A stretch of DNA of 64,000 bases from Chrysemys picta bellii. Lineage: Eukaryota; Chordata; Testudines; Emydidae. The stretch spans positions 98,826,434-98,890,433 of the forward strand of contig NC_088795.1 of NCBI RefSeq assembly GCF_011386835.1. Direction: 5' to 3'. Under the pieces are notes generated by a model. The model searched no databases, was not told where the DNA came from, and saw only the letters and a program-made list of their open reading frames with translations. Within the stretch, counting starts at the first letter, position 1. Each line of letters starts with the position of its first letter. Below, one piece after another: positions 10,695-21,890 of this stretch. The translations under genes and the position numbers were made by a program.

Positions 10695-11690
10695 TTTCGG
10701 CAGCTAAGTCTTTTCTTGTGCAAATGAGTTAGGTGCCTGCCTCACTCCACACAAAACAGCTGGAGGAGGAGATGCTGTCACTCACTTGATGACTTTTAGC
10801 CCATGGGTCAGAGCACTCACCCAGGATATAGGAGTTCCCCCCTCTGCTTGCAGGTCAGAAAGGATTTGAGGAGGGGTCTCCCACCTCTCAGGAGTGTGCT
10901 CTAACCACTGAGCTATGGAACATTTTGATATAGAGTTCCCTCAATCTTGTCTATTGAAGCTGTTCCACTATGTATAAATACTTAAATAGCCATTGAGCCG
11001 AAGAAAGAGAGTGAGAATTACTTAGGGTATCCTCCTGGGCTGACCCAAGATCCAGTCTCCCTGCTCTAGTGACTATTTAATTATTTATACACAGTGGAAC
11101 AGCTTCAACAGGAGAGAGACTGAGGGAGCCCCACATGAGAGTATCCCATAGTTCAAAGAACAGGAGTACTTGTAGCACCTTAGAGACTAACAAATTTATT
11201 GGAGCATAAGCTTTCGTGTGCTCCCCGCAGAGAGAGGATTTGAACTGGTGTTTCCTTTCTGCCCCTCAGGCAGAAGAGAAAATTGAATCCTAGGTCTCCC
11301 ACATCCTAGGTGAGTGTTCTAACCACTGGGTTAAAATTTACAGGTTGGGTGAGATCACCACCTCCTCCAGCTGGATTTTTAATGAGGCCTGATCCAGTAG
11401 ACATGCTCTGAGCATACCTAATGGATCTGCTTATCTTCCCCTGATTTGTAGATTGCATTGGGGCTTAGTCATGAGATGCCTAGACTGAGGCTGTATCATA
11501 GGTGTCTAGGAAACTTTGACCCTGAAAATTTAGGTGCTGAGTGAAATTAGGCACATACAGAGTTAGTTAGCAGCTGAATTTTGTGGATTGCAGTGGAGCC
11601 TAAGATTTGGATTTAGGTGCCTAAGTCTGGGAGTTGGTCACCTAAGTCCCTAAGCCTAAACCTAAACCTAAGCTTCTCCACTTTCATTTC
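10695..11690. repeat. Palindromic repeat with three tRNA-like modules, right half
   Basis: Near 10800 the + strand reads 'gggtcagagcactcaccca' (tRNA A-box-like head). At 10878-10920 and 11230-11330 the reverse complement shows the same head ('cagtggttagarcac'). The remainder carries 'tttaggtgcctaa' motifs matching 9370-9672 in inverted order. I read it as the right half of a composite palindromic element with SINE-like tRNA pieces, not as tRNA genes. Confidence 0.45.
11158..11222 (-). repeat. Short fragment of the 'ccacgaaagcttatgctc' turtle repeat
   Basis: About 65 bp ('gaacaggagtacttgtagca' through 'cataagctttcgtg') match the repeat that forms the arms at 32915-33107 and 33244-33436. Truncated at both ends. 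Confidence 0.75.
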
Positions 11691-11699
11691 AGTCCCTGT

Positions 11700-12465
11700 G
11701 AATAGCAATCTTCTGCACTTGTGGATTTATCCCAATTCCATTGACTTCAATGGGAGCAGCAGCAGGTCCTTCTGAAGTACTTTACAAACATTAAGGACTA
11801 AATTGTATCTCAGGGATGCAACCGATAGTAACGTACACTATGTATCTGTGCTGCACCAGCAGCAACACAGTGAAGAAACGAGCCAGTTCCCCTACAGCTC
11901 CATCTTATTTCTCCTAACCATGCTGACTCTTGGCTCCCTGCTCCAGGGAGAGCATAAGGCCTGGGCTACACTACACCAACTAGCCCACCTTTGTGAGCAT
12001 CCAACCATGCCACTTGCACATTCACAGAGCTACTAGACATGCTTCTGCCTGGAACAGGAAAGAAGTCCTGGATATCCTCGACCTGTTGGGAAAAGAGACT
12101 GTGCAAGGCCAGCTAAGGATCAGGGGAGCTCATATGAGTCCAGTGATGAAAGGGAAGGAAGTTCAGGTGAGTGTATACATGCATTATTCCTTATAAGCAT
12201 TTTTTGCCTTTTTGTTGCCCGAAACCTCCTCTCCTTCCCTCTCTTTATCCTGCCTTTCTTCCTCATTTAATAATGGTGCCCATCCCATCCGCGCATTTAG
12301 AGAACTAAGACATTTATCCATAATACAGCATTTTCCCTGCCCTCTTGCTCCAGGGAGAGTATAAAGCAGGCATGTAGCTCTGGTTATTCCTGTGCACCTG
12401 CACTCAAGGTCTGGATAGCCCAGGTAAAGGACTTTTTACTCCACTGTGGATGTGTGTTGTCCTAG
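11700..12465. other. No gene seen
   Basis: Contains 'ccattgacttcaatggga' (about 11738), a palindromic motif shared with the short 'gggccaaatcc' MITEs further along. The two short + frames at 11803-12196 show no recognisable domain. Confidence 0.45.
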
Positions 12466-12469
12466 TCAC

Positions 12470-12645
12470 AATCTCTCCCTAACTAACTTTCACAGTACCC
12501 CGAGGCAGGTGAGTATTACTATCCCCATTCTCAGATGGAGAACCTGACACCAAGAGGCAAGATGTTGCAACGTCTCAGAGGAAAACAGTGTCAGAGCTGA
12601 CTCAGCTAGGATTAGAATTCAAGGGTCTGGCCACGAGGCTACACC
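12470..12645 (+). repeat. MIR-type SINE fragment
   Basis: Order of motifs: 'gtattactatccccattctc', 'agatggagaacctgacacc', 'gtcagagctgactcagctag' and 'attagaattcaagggtctgg'. This matches the MIR core and tail, degenerate, on +. Confidence 0.7.
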
Positions 12646-12911
12646 GCCTTCTCCTTTCAGTTTTATAATAATTTTCAATAATTACCATATACTTTTTATG
12701 TTGTACATTTACAGATGCATTCGATAACTCCTCCAAGTCCCATGGAGCTCAATGGGCATTTCATGTATAGAGGGGCTGCATAATCAGGCTCATAACTGGT
12801 CTGGAATTGTTGTTTTATTCCTCCCGCTGAAGTCTTGCAGGAAAGCCAAACAGAGTACAGTGCAATATACACATGGTGCCCCTGTGATGGGAAGAGGAAC
12901 ACAGCATTCTT

Positions 12912-13674
12912 GGGCCTGGTCTACACTACAGAGTTAGGTGGATGTAAGGCAGCTTAGGTCAGCCTAACTCTGTCAGTGTCTACACTACATTGGTGCTCCC
13001 CCCCGATGTAAGTCGCCCACTACATTGACTAAGGCTTGGTCTACAGTGGGGGGGGGAGGGGTGGTGGCGAGCTAAATTGGTCTAAGTTACGCAACTTCAG
13101 CTACAAAAATAGCATAGCTGATGTTGACATACTTAGTGCTACTTACCGCGGTGTCTTCACTACGGTAGGTCAACTGCTGATGCTCTCCCGTCGACTCCGC
13201 CAACCCTTCTCGCTCCGGTAGAGTACCGGAGTCAACGGGAGAGTGCTCGACGGTCGATTTATCGCGTCTTCAGTAGACATGATAAATCGACCCCTGCTGG
13301 ATCGATCACTCCGGAGGTAAGTGTAGACATGCCCTTAATAACTCCCACTTAATAACTCTGCAAGAGGCGTAGTGCTTAGGTCAATGTAGTTAGGGCGACG
13401 CAGTGTCTGTGTAGACAGTGCGTTACTTACATTGCCTGTTGGCAGTGAGCTCTGGAGGGAGGTGGTGGTGTGAGCTCCAGCTGTGAGGCCCAGGGCAGTT
13501 GGGCTTCAGGAGTCAGTGCCCCACAAGGTCCCACTTCAGTCAGTGGAAGCGCTCCTGATGAGGACATGCACCGCCAACAGAAGGAACACAGTGTGCACGT
13601 GAACCACTGCTTTAATTACTCCAATGGTTGTTTATCGACTTAGGTCGACTTAATTTTGTATAGTAGACAAGGTC
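12912..13674. mobile_element. Harbinger-type MITE (outer)
   Basis: The left end 'ggcctggtctacactacaga' plus 'gttaggtggatgtaaggc' is matched in inverted order by the right end (reverse complement 'gaccttgtctactatac' plus 'aagtcgacctaag'). It is interrupted by a second MITE at 13033-13334. Non-coding. Confidence 0.68.
13033..13334. mobile_element. Harbinger-type MITE nested in a MITE
   Basis: Ends are 'ggcttggtctacag' and the inverted 'tgtagacatgccc'. Flanking triplets are TAA (13030-13032) and TTA (13335-13337), consistent with an altered TWA duplication. The interior contains 'cgacggtcgatttatcgcgt' and its inverted relatives. A truncated relative is at 23372-23455. Confidence 0.7.
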
Positions 13675-14280
13675 TCGGTTTTGATTACAGTGTCATCCAG
13701 AAGAGTTATATCAATAATATACACTGTGATTTATTATTTGGAAGACAATGTTAATCACTTTTAACCTGAGGTTTCTGAGTATATTGCTTCCGCAGATCAC
13801 TATTAAATTTACCCTCAATTTAGAAATTATAGAGCTTGCCTTAAAACAGCTGTACAGTAATTTTCAAAGACACTACTTTCTAATACATTTGAAAAAGGGA
13901 CCTGGTGTTCTCCGAGCCCTCGTCTACACTACGAGGTTAGGTTGAACTTAGCCACGTTAGGTCAATTTTATAAGCAATGCGGCTACACATTAGGCCTGTC
14001 GACTTAAAGGGCTCTTAAAATCGACTGCTGTACTCCTCCCCGGCGAGGGGAGTAGTGCTAAAATCGACCTTCTTGGTTCGAATTTGGCATAGTCCAGACA
14101 CAGCGTAGTGCAATTCGAAGTATTGGCCTTTGGGAGCTATCCCAGAGTGCTCCAATGTGACCACTCTGGACAGCACTTTCAACTTCGATGCACTAGCCAG
14201 GTACACAGGAAAAGCCCCGGGAACTTTTGAATTTCATTTCCTGTTTCGTCAGCGTGGCGAGTACAACAGCACAGGTGACC

Positions 14281-14805
14281 ATGCAGTCCCAGAATTGCAA
14301 ACGAGCTCCAGCATGGAGCGAATGGGAGACACTGAATCTGATTGCTGTATGGGGAGAAGAATCTGTGCAGGCAGAACTCCGATCAAAAAGAAGAAATGCT
14401 AATATATATGCCAAAATCACACAGGGCTTGGGGGAGAGATGCTACACCAGGGACACACAGCAGTGCTGCGTGAAAGTTAAGAAGCTCAGGCAAGCCACCA
14501 CAAGACAAAGGAGGCAAACGGTTGCTCCCGGTCAGAGCCCCAGACATGCCGCTTCTATGATCAGCTGCATGCCATTCTAGGGGGGGACCCTACCACTACC
14601 CCACCACTGTCCGTGGACACCTGCAATGGGGGAGTTTTACGCAACACGGAGAAAGATTTTGTGGATGAGGAAGAGGAGGAGGAGAATGCACAGCAGGCAA
14701 GCAGAGAATCTGTTCTCCCTGGCAGCCAGGACCTTTTCAACACCCTGGAGCCAATACCCTCCCATGGCGGGTTCCCAGACCTTGAAGGCAGAGAAGGCAC
14801 CTCTG
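14281..14805 (+). pseudogene. Harbinger Myb/SANT-like DNA-binding protein, exon 1 (copy 1)
   Basis: This is the DNA-binding partner encoded by Harbinger elements; in the family it binds the element ends and helps bring the transposase to DNA. From the ATG at 14281 the protein has a SANT-like trihelix: 'KRAPAWSEWETLNLIAVWG' (residues about 6-24), then EESVQAELRSKRRNANIYAKI, with the conserved Trp residues, and 'QQCCVKVKKLRQ' as helix 3. A frameshift near residue 80 breaks the frame. The continuation is in another frame (acidic DEEEEEEN block, about 14659-14690, then 'LPGSQDLFNTLEPIPS'). A splice donor, TCTG/GTGAGT, lies at 14805/14806. The homologue in copy 2 has the same layout. An ATG-less upstream extension (14227) is not needed. 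Confidence 0.8.
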
Positions 14806-14904
14806 GTGAGTGCAGACTTGTAACTACATTACAGGGGTTAAAAGCAGTTGTGTTTAATGTTTGATTTGCTCTGAAGAATTGGGATGGATTCGTGGCCAGT
14901 ACAG

Positions 14905-15207
14905 CTACTGGAAAAGTCTGTTAGCGTGTCTGGAGATGGAGCGGGAATCCTCCAGGTACATCTCCATGAAGCTCTTCTGGAGGTACTCTGAAAGCCTTTG
15001 CAGAAGGTTTCTGAGGAGGACTGCCTTATTTCGTCCTCCATGGTAGGACACTTTACCACCCCAAGCCAGTAGCAAGTGGTATGGAATCATTGCAGCACAA
15101 AGCATGGCAGCCAATGGTCCTGGGTTTTGATCGCATTTATGCAACATTCAGTCTTTGTCTTTATCTTTCTGTGTCAGCCTCAGGAGAGTGATATCATTCA
15201 TGGTCAC
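14905..15207 (-). pseudogene. Antisense third Harbinger frame, terminal exon (copy 1)
   Basis: A minus-strand frame lies in the intron between the two Myb/SANT exons. Just inside a good 3' splice site (pyrimidine-rich, ...TTTCTACCAG/GTG at 15208/15207) it reads VTMNDITLLRLT. It ends 'LSEYLQKSFMEMYLEDSRS' and 'ISRHANRLFQ' before TAG at 14905-14907. One in-frame TGA (15148-15150) interrupts it. Copy 2 (57358-57627) has an alignable frame after an equivalent splice site: DDISLLRVT at the start, a W-G-[HK]-V-S motif in the middle, and a C-terminal block ending [IA]N[TR]LF. I do not recognise the domain; the C-terminal third looks helical. Upstream exons were not identified. The gene interpretation is an inference from conservation. 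Confidence 0.55.
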
Positions 15208-15741
15208 CTGGTAGAAATAGGGGAATTTTTGTAAGGGAACAGTAAAAGGACCCTGTTCATGCTGGGCTGTTTGCGCTTGGCTAAAAAGGATCATCCCTGA
15301 GAATAGCCACGCGGTGGGGGGAGGGGTGTGCTGCATATCCAACCCCAAATCACAGCCCCTTCCTTTTAAACGGCAAACCCAACCGGCATTGCTTGCTATG
15401 GGAAAGAAGGGCGCTGCAGTTTGAAACCATTCCCACATGTTATGAAGACAGAAGAAGCCAACTCTGCGTATCCTTTGGCTTACCATGGCTGCCTGGAAAC
15501 CGAATTCTGTTGCCCAGCAGTGTGTGATGTGTGACCATACTGGCAGGCGCTCAATATAAAAGGCAAAATGTGACCTTGTACCTAAAGCACATGTGCTGTC
15601 TGCTGTGAATTGCTTGATTCACTGTGAAAGAGTCTCCCTTTTGTTATCAGAAATGTATCTTAAATTTTACTCTCCCTTTTTATCCCCCATGCAAATGCTT
15701 CCATGCTCCCCGTATCATCTCCGTCCCTGAGGTTATCACAG

Positions 15742-16125
15742 AGTAGAAAGCGAAAAAACACACTCACGATGACATGTTTTCAGAGCTCATGCAGTCCTCC
15801 CGCACTGATAGGGCACAGCTGAATGCATGGAGGCATTCAGTGGCAGAGGCCAGGAACATGCAGGAGCAGATGCTGAGGATAATGGGGGAGCAAACGGACA
15901 TGATCAGGCGTCTGGTAGAGCTGCAGGAAAGGCAATAAAAGCACAGACCGCTGCTGCATCCATTGTATAACCGCCTTCTCTCCTCCCCAAGTTCCATATC
16001 CTCCTCACCCAGATGCCCAAGAATGTGGGGGGGCAAGGCTCCAGGCACCCAGCCACTCCACTCCAGAGGATGGCCCAAGCAACAGAAGTCTGTCATTCAA
16101 ACAGTTTTGATTTGTAGTGTGGCTA
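15742..16125 (+). pseudogene. Harbinger Myb/SANT-like protein, exon 2 (copy 1)
   Basis: After a 3' splice site (GTTATCACAG at 15732-15741) the + strand reads RKRK..., then DDMFSELMQSSRTDRAQLNA, a helical region 'QEQMLRIMGEQTDMIRRLVE' and LQERQ. A TAA stop lies at 15936-15938. The same frame continues with a Pro/Ser-rich tail (NRLLSSPSSISSSPRCPR), suggesting that the TAA is a mutated Gln codon. A one-base shift precedes DDMF. This is the usual C-terminal helical/oligomerisation region of these Harbinger partners. Frames of the two exons cannot be joined without correcting indels. Confidence 0.65.
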
Positions 16126-16353
16126 CAATAAGCAATAGGGCCTTGCCTTCTCTCCTCCCCCACCCCACCCAGGCTACCTTGTCAGTTATCTCACTTTTTA
16201 AAAAATTAATAAATAAAGAATGCATAGATTCAAAACAATAGGGAGTTTACTTCCTTTGTCAGCTGTGATCGAAGGAGGGAAGGGGATTGGTTTACAGGGA
16301 AGTAAATTCAACAAAGGGGACAATTTTGCATCAAGGACAAGCACACACAACCA

Positions 16354-17575
16354 TCACACCATAGCCTGGCCAGTCATGAAACTGGTTTTCAAAGCATCTC
16401 TGATGTGCAGCGCGCCTAGCTGTGCTCTTCTTATCACCCTGGTGTCTGGCTGTTCAAAATTTGCCGCCAGGCGATTTGCCTCAACCTCCCACCCCGCCAT
16501 AAACGTCTCCCCCTTATTCTCACAGATATTATGGAGCACACAGCAAGCAGCAAAAACAATGGGAATATTGGTTGTGCTGAGGTCTAACCTAATCAGCAAA
16601 CAGCGCCAGCGAGCTTTTAAACATCCAAAGGCACATTCTACCACCATTCTGCACTTGCTCAGCCTATAGTTGAACTGCTCCTTACTACTGTCCAGGCAGC
16701 CTGTGTATGGCTTCATGAACCATAGGAACAAGGGGTAGGCTGGGTCCCCAAAGATAACTATTAGCATTTCAACATCCTCAATGGTAATTTTATGGTCTGG
16801 GAAGTAAGTCCCTTCTTGCAGCTGTTCAAACAGCCTGGAGTTCCTAAAGATGCGAGCGTCATACACCTTTCCCAGCCATCCGACGTTGATGTTGGTGAAA
16901 CATCCTTGTGATCCACCAGTGCTTGCAGCACAATTGAGAAGTACCCCTTGCGGTTTACGTACAGGTTGGCAAGGTGGTCCGGTGCCAAGATAGGGATATG
17001 CGTTCCGTCTATCGCCCCACCACAGTTAGGGAACCCCATTGCAGCAAAGCCATCCACTATCACCTGCACATTTCCCAGAGTCACTACCCTTGCTAGCAGA
17101 AGGTTAGTGATTGCCCTGGCTACTTGGATCACAGCAGCCCCCATAGTAGATTTGCCCACTCCGAATTGATTCCCGACTAACCGGTAGCAGTCAGGCGTCT
17201 CAAGCTTCCACAGGGCTATCGCCACTTGCTTCTCAACTGTCAGGGCAGGTCTCATCTTGGTATTCCTATGCTTCAGGATGGGGGAAAGCAGCTCACACAG
17301 TTCCATGAAAGTGCCCTTACGCATGCAAAAGTTGCACAGCCACTGGGAATCATCCCATACCTGCAGCACCAGTCTATGCTTGTTTGCCGGGCCCAGAATT
17401 GGCGTTCCACTGTATCAACCTGCCCCACTGCTGCCATGCTGTCCCAATTGCAACATCCCGTGCTTTCAGGAACGTCTGGGTCCATGTCCTCCTCACAATC
17501 GTCCTCGTGCTGGCGTTTCACAGCCAGGTTCTGCACATACTTCAGGATAATGCATGAGGTGTTTACAATGCTCAC
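16354..17575 (-). pseudogene. HARBI1-like Harbinger transposase (copy 1), frameshifted
   Basis: PIF/Harbinger DDE nuclease that cuts and joins the element ends. Three consecutive frames read on - are needed. 17575 to about 17370 gives an acidic N-terminal region ending 'VERQFWARQTSIDW'. About 17369-16905 gives VWDDSQWL, 'FGVGKSTMGAAV', 'TLGNVQVIVDGFAAMGFPNC', then GGAIDGTHIPILAP with the first conserved Asp. About 16904-16354 gives YDARIFRN, IFGDPAYPL and 'VECAFGCLKARW' with the remaining acidic residues, plus the C-terminal 'ACCVLHNICENKG' region. Frameshifts lie near 17370 and near 16907, each explained by a small indel. Close in layout to copy 2 but more decayed. No intact product is expected. 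Confidence 0.88.
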
Positions 17576-17967
17576 AACGGCAGCTGAGCAGGCTCCATGC
17601 TTGCCGTGCTATGGCGTCTGCATGGGTAACCCAGGAAAAAAGGCACGAAACAATTGTTTGCTGTTGCTTTCAAGGAGGGAAGGAGGGAGGGAGGGGAGAC
17701 TGATGACATGTATCCAAAACCACCCGTGACAATGTTTTTGCCCCATCAGGCATTGGGAGCTTAACCCAGAATTCCAATGAGCAGCGGGGACTGTGGGATA
17801 GCTACCCACAGTGCACCACTCCATGAGTCGATGCTAGCCACGGTATTGAGGACGCACTCCACCGACCTACAGCGCTCAGTGGGGACTTACACGATCTACT
17901 GTATAAAACCGCTTTCTAAAGATCAACTTCTATAAATTCGACCTAATTTCCTAGTGTAGACTATCCC

Positions 17968-20900
17968 AAGTCCCACTCTACACTATCAGAGTTGAGCTTC
18001 TGTTGAGAAGTATGTTGGCAACTTCTACTGAAAGACCATTTGTTGTTATGGAGAAAATAAAACAGTAGCTGTAATACCTGTTTGGAAAATTCAGGGGGAG
18101 TCCTCCTCTCAATTTTGTATCAGCCTATATCCTCATCTACAGCATATTAATGTAAAGATATTAAATAACTGCACTGAAAAGAGCTTAAGTGCGTAAAACT
18201 TCTATTTTTCCTTGTGCTTGCATTTTGATTTCTAGGCAAGTGCTGCGGGCCTGTGGTGACAGCAGAAAGTCACTCTTCAAACCAGGAATGCCAGTTTTAG
18301 AGGAGGCGTGTTTTCTAACTTGGGTAATCGACAACATCAGTTGGTAGTATGGCTGTGAGCTCAGAGGTGCTCAAATGTAGTTGCAAGTTTGACCTCAAGC
18401 AGAGGAAGTGTGCACCTATTCACAAGGATGGTGGGGAGAACATGGATTGTCTTTTTGGCCCTGAGGAAAGAGAAGACTGGAACCTCTGCTTGTACCTTTC
18501 CTGGGAAGGAAGAGCAATTGCTGGGCTGACTATATCATCCACATAGACACACTGGTGTCATCTCAGATTGTGCAAGAGTCTAGACTTGTTGCTGTGCAGA
18601 GTACTGCATACACTACAAGCCAGGGTTTATTTAGAAGAAGAGAATTTATAATTTCTCCTTTCTATTAAGTATCCTTCTGTAATAACTAAGCTTTTTCCTG
18701 TTTTTCATATATCTATTGCTGTTTTTATTTAGCTTACAGTTTTGAGAATCTAAGTAGTAATAAAGCTCACTGCCAATATGACTTGTTAGTTGAAAGTAAA
18801 GAATCAATAACCATTGGGAGAAAAGAAGCATGGGACACTCTGTTTTTGTTGTCTCACTAGTGTAAAGGCCAGGATTTGGCCCAAAATTTCAGGAAGATAG
18901 ACTAGAATGCATGGGGAAAGGTTATAGAAATATTTACCTTTGAGATTGCCTCTCTCCGAATGCAATGCCATGGTAGATGAGATCAGCTTCCAGTTACTAC
19001 AATGCTGGTGCTACAGAAAGAGAGAAGATAACAAGATCAGTTTGAGCTAACAGACACCAGGTTTAAGCAGGATGGGGTTGGCAGCGGGACATCTTCAGTA
19101 AACTGGAACTTTGGAACACTCTTTCCCCATTGATCAATAGAGTCCCAGCATCTTGACTCTCAGGAATATTGCAAAGCCTGTCTATTCTCCCAGGCAATTG
19201 AGACAGGGGTGGTACAAGGAGTGCAGGGAGCAGATTACAGGACTGTCAGGGTACTGGGGTTTTAGCCCTGGTGCTGCTAAGCTAGTACAAACCACTAGTG
19301 TGGCTGTAGTGCACTTGTGCAAAGTGAGACTTGTACCAGTGCTGTTTACCCCAGTTTCAAACTGGTACAATTCTTTTTGTAAATCTTCATAGTTGCACAT
19401 ATGAACAACTCTGCATTATTATTGTGATTTTAGCTATAGGGTGGTATTAAACAAATAAGTAGGCTTACCCAGCAGTTTTCTGCAAATAGAAATTTTATTA
19501 AATAAATTCCAGATCAGCTTACAGCTTAAACCAAGTAATTGACAGCTATCATTCACAGAAAACTATTATTTCTCAGTTAATTGGAGTTCAGTTAAACAAG
19601 GTTTTGCTGTAATGCACAAATACTGAAAGACCAAATTTATGACTGACTGAACTTCTAAAAATTGGGTACATCCTGGATAGTCTAAGAGAGCTGCAGTTTA
19701 AATTTCTCCTTTTTGAGACAACTTGAAAGATTAAAGGGTGCCCCACTGTAAATTCCTGAGAGAGACTGAAAAGACACCAAATGATCCAGGAGTCTCTGGG
19801 CCTTACCCAATGCGACTTGGGTCTTTCCACTGATGTGCTTTGAATCAGGCTCTTTAAAGAGCCTGAAGGTAAGACTTCTTGTAGATGTAGAAATGTAGGA
19901 CTCATTTTTACTTTGGCTAACAGAAGTTATTTTTGATGGACCTGACCTGCTATGATCTGTCTATATTTTGCATCACTGAAGAATAGGGGTGTATGGATCT
20001 GGTGGTTTGGTTTTGCCCATTATATATGATGGGGCCAATGGTGAAATTTGGAGGCAATCAAATTTATTAATTTTTTTAAACATTAAATTCCTTTGCTAAA
20101 AGAAGTTTTAATATTTGCAGGACCTGGCTACAACAGACAGGATGCTACTATCAAGCACTTGCAAACAAAATTTCTTTATACATGCCTGATTCTCATTGCA
20201 TACTAAATCCATGGCAAGTTTGAAGCAGCCTGAAATATATCTATTTTTAAATTATCCTTCCTCAGCTAATGTTGTTCTATTTCATTGGTTGGGGAGATGA
20301 TTTTAAAATGCTGCATAGAGGGTCCATGTCTCCTGCACACCTCAGAAGCCAGCCAGGGGCTCACTGCACAGAGAGGCTTTGAGTGGAACTGTATAGCCAC
20401 AGATCTGTTGGCTACTGTGCCATCTGAATATTTCTTAATTGGCAAAAAACATTTTCATCTTCAGAAAACTCAAGTCAAACAGAAATTGATAAACTCTTTT
20501 TAAACTGCCTGTTAGCTGAGAATAAGCATGATGAGAAATGTCAGTCCAAAGAGTAATTTCTCCAGACATAAATGTGTGCCTGGCTACAGCAGCTTAGAAT
20601 CACAGTGCTTCCTTAAGTCTCTGGCTTTATCCTTGCATGACACTATAATTCAAATCACATTACCTTGAATGAAGAGGGGTTTTATGTATACTTGTTTATA
20701 TAACTACAGTCTCTCTCTCCTTTCACAAAACATCAATATAAAAAATAGACTCGGCACTCATTTGTCTCGCATGTCAAAACCATGTTCTTTGCCATAGCAT
20801 ATGAATGTGAGCGTAACATTACAAAGAACAGATTTTCAGCATCACAAAGCAAAGCAAGCAAACCACATTAGCTAAGCTTAGTGGCTGCAGTCTATACTCT

Positions 20901-21316
20901 TTCTGTTTCCAACAAAACCTCATTCCTGGAAATGTCTTGCTCCTGGAACAATCCTGGCAACACCCTGGACAAGAAGGACATTTGTTGGCTGCTTTCCTTG
21001 ACAGTCTCAATCCGATCAGGCCGCTGCTGGTTATAGGGACTTCAAAGGGACTTGTCATTTCACATATATTTGGTAACAGTTCCTTTCTGCTGGAACAACT
21101 GTTCGGCTCTAAACACACACTTTTTACTCTAGAAATTAAATGTAATATTAACATGTGGCACTTTTCATCTTCCAAGTGCTCTTCTCCAGTGGTGTATTTG
21201 CTTTGGGACTAAGAATGGCTGAAAAAGGCTCAAGAGGACGAGTAGTTTTGTGCTTAAGGTACTGGATTTGGGAAATCTAAGTTCAATTCTGCCAAAGATT
21301 CCCTTGAGTAAGTTAC
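17968..21316. other. No gene seen
   Basis: AT-rich unique-looking DNA. Several short frames (18349-18546, 19153-19392, 20819-21175 -) lack recognisable domains. 19240-19390 contains repeated 'gtaccag/ctggtac' motifs that may be an old palindromic MITE. Confidence 0.45.
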
Positions 21317-21319
21317 TTA

Positions 21320-21596
21320 GGCTTTGTCTACACTCACACTTTTGTCAGTATAACTTATGTCACTCAGGGATGTGAAAAAAACACCCCTCTGAGCGACATA
21401 AGTTACACCAACAGAAGCACCGGTGGGAGACGGTCTCCTGCCAACATAGCTACCGCCACTCATTGGGGGTGGTTTAATTATGTCAATGATAGAGCTCTCT
21501 CCTGTCGGCATAGAGTGGCTAAATGGGAGATCTGAAAGTGGCACAGCTGCACTGGTACAGCTGTGCCATTGTAAGGTCTGTAGTGTAGACATGGCC
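21320..21596. mobile_element. Harbinger-type MITE, 277 bp
   Basis: Left 'ggctttgtctacactcac', right inverted match 'tagtgtagacatggcc'. Flanks are TTA (21317-21319) and TGA (21597-21599), a one-mismatch 3-bp duplication. Internal 'aaaaaacacccctctgagcg' belongs to a common turtle MITE family also seen at 31796 and 49865. Confidence 0.75.
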
Positions 21597-21613
21597 TGAG
21601 TTTCTCTGAATCA

Positions 21614-21890
21614 GGCTATGTCTACACTATGCAGCTTTTGGCGAAGGGGCTGGGTTGCTACAGCCATGTCGCTAAAAGGCGCGCAGTGTAGCCGCTGCTT
21701 GTCTGCCGACAAAAAACTTCCACCCTCAACAAGCAGCGTTAGCGTTGTTGGCAGGAGAGCGCTCTGGCCAACAAAGAGCTGTTCACACCAGTGCTTGTCA
21801 TCGGCAAAACTTTTGTCTTTTGGGGGATGTTTTTATAACACTTCTGAAAGACAAAAGTTTTGTCGTTTAGTTGCCAGTGTAGACATAGCC
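21614..21890. mobile_element. Harbinger-type MITE, 277 bp, TSD TCA
   Basis: Left 'ggctatgtctacactatg', right inverted match 'cagtgtagacatagcc'. Flanked by TCA on both sides (21611-21613 and 21891-21893). The interior differs from its neighbour at 21320-21596, with a long inner inverted repeat 'gacaaaagttttg'. Confidence 0.8.

Larger units (their letters stand above)
13916..17967. mobile_element. Harbinger autonomous element, copy 1 (decayed)
   Basis: Terminal inverted repeats: left 'gccctcgtctacactacg' then 'gaggttaggttgaa', right (reverse complement) 'gggatagtctacactagg' then 'aaattaggtcgaa'. It encodes a Myb/SANT-type DNA-binding protein on + (two exons), an antisense reading frame in its intron, and a HARBI1-like transposase on -. 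All are disrupted. I could not find a clean 3-bp duplication at the ends, which fits an old insertion. Confidence 0.88.

Noticed and set aside
10795..10925. tRNA genes
   Set aside because: Only A-box-like heads without a complete cloverleaf; they recur in both orientations inside a repeat.
15764..16096. Minus-strand 110-codon frame
   Set aside because: Shadow of the Myb/SANT exon 2 on the plus strand.
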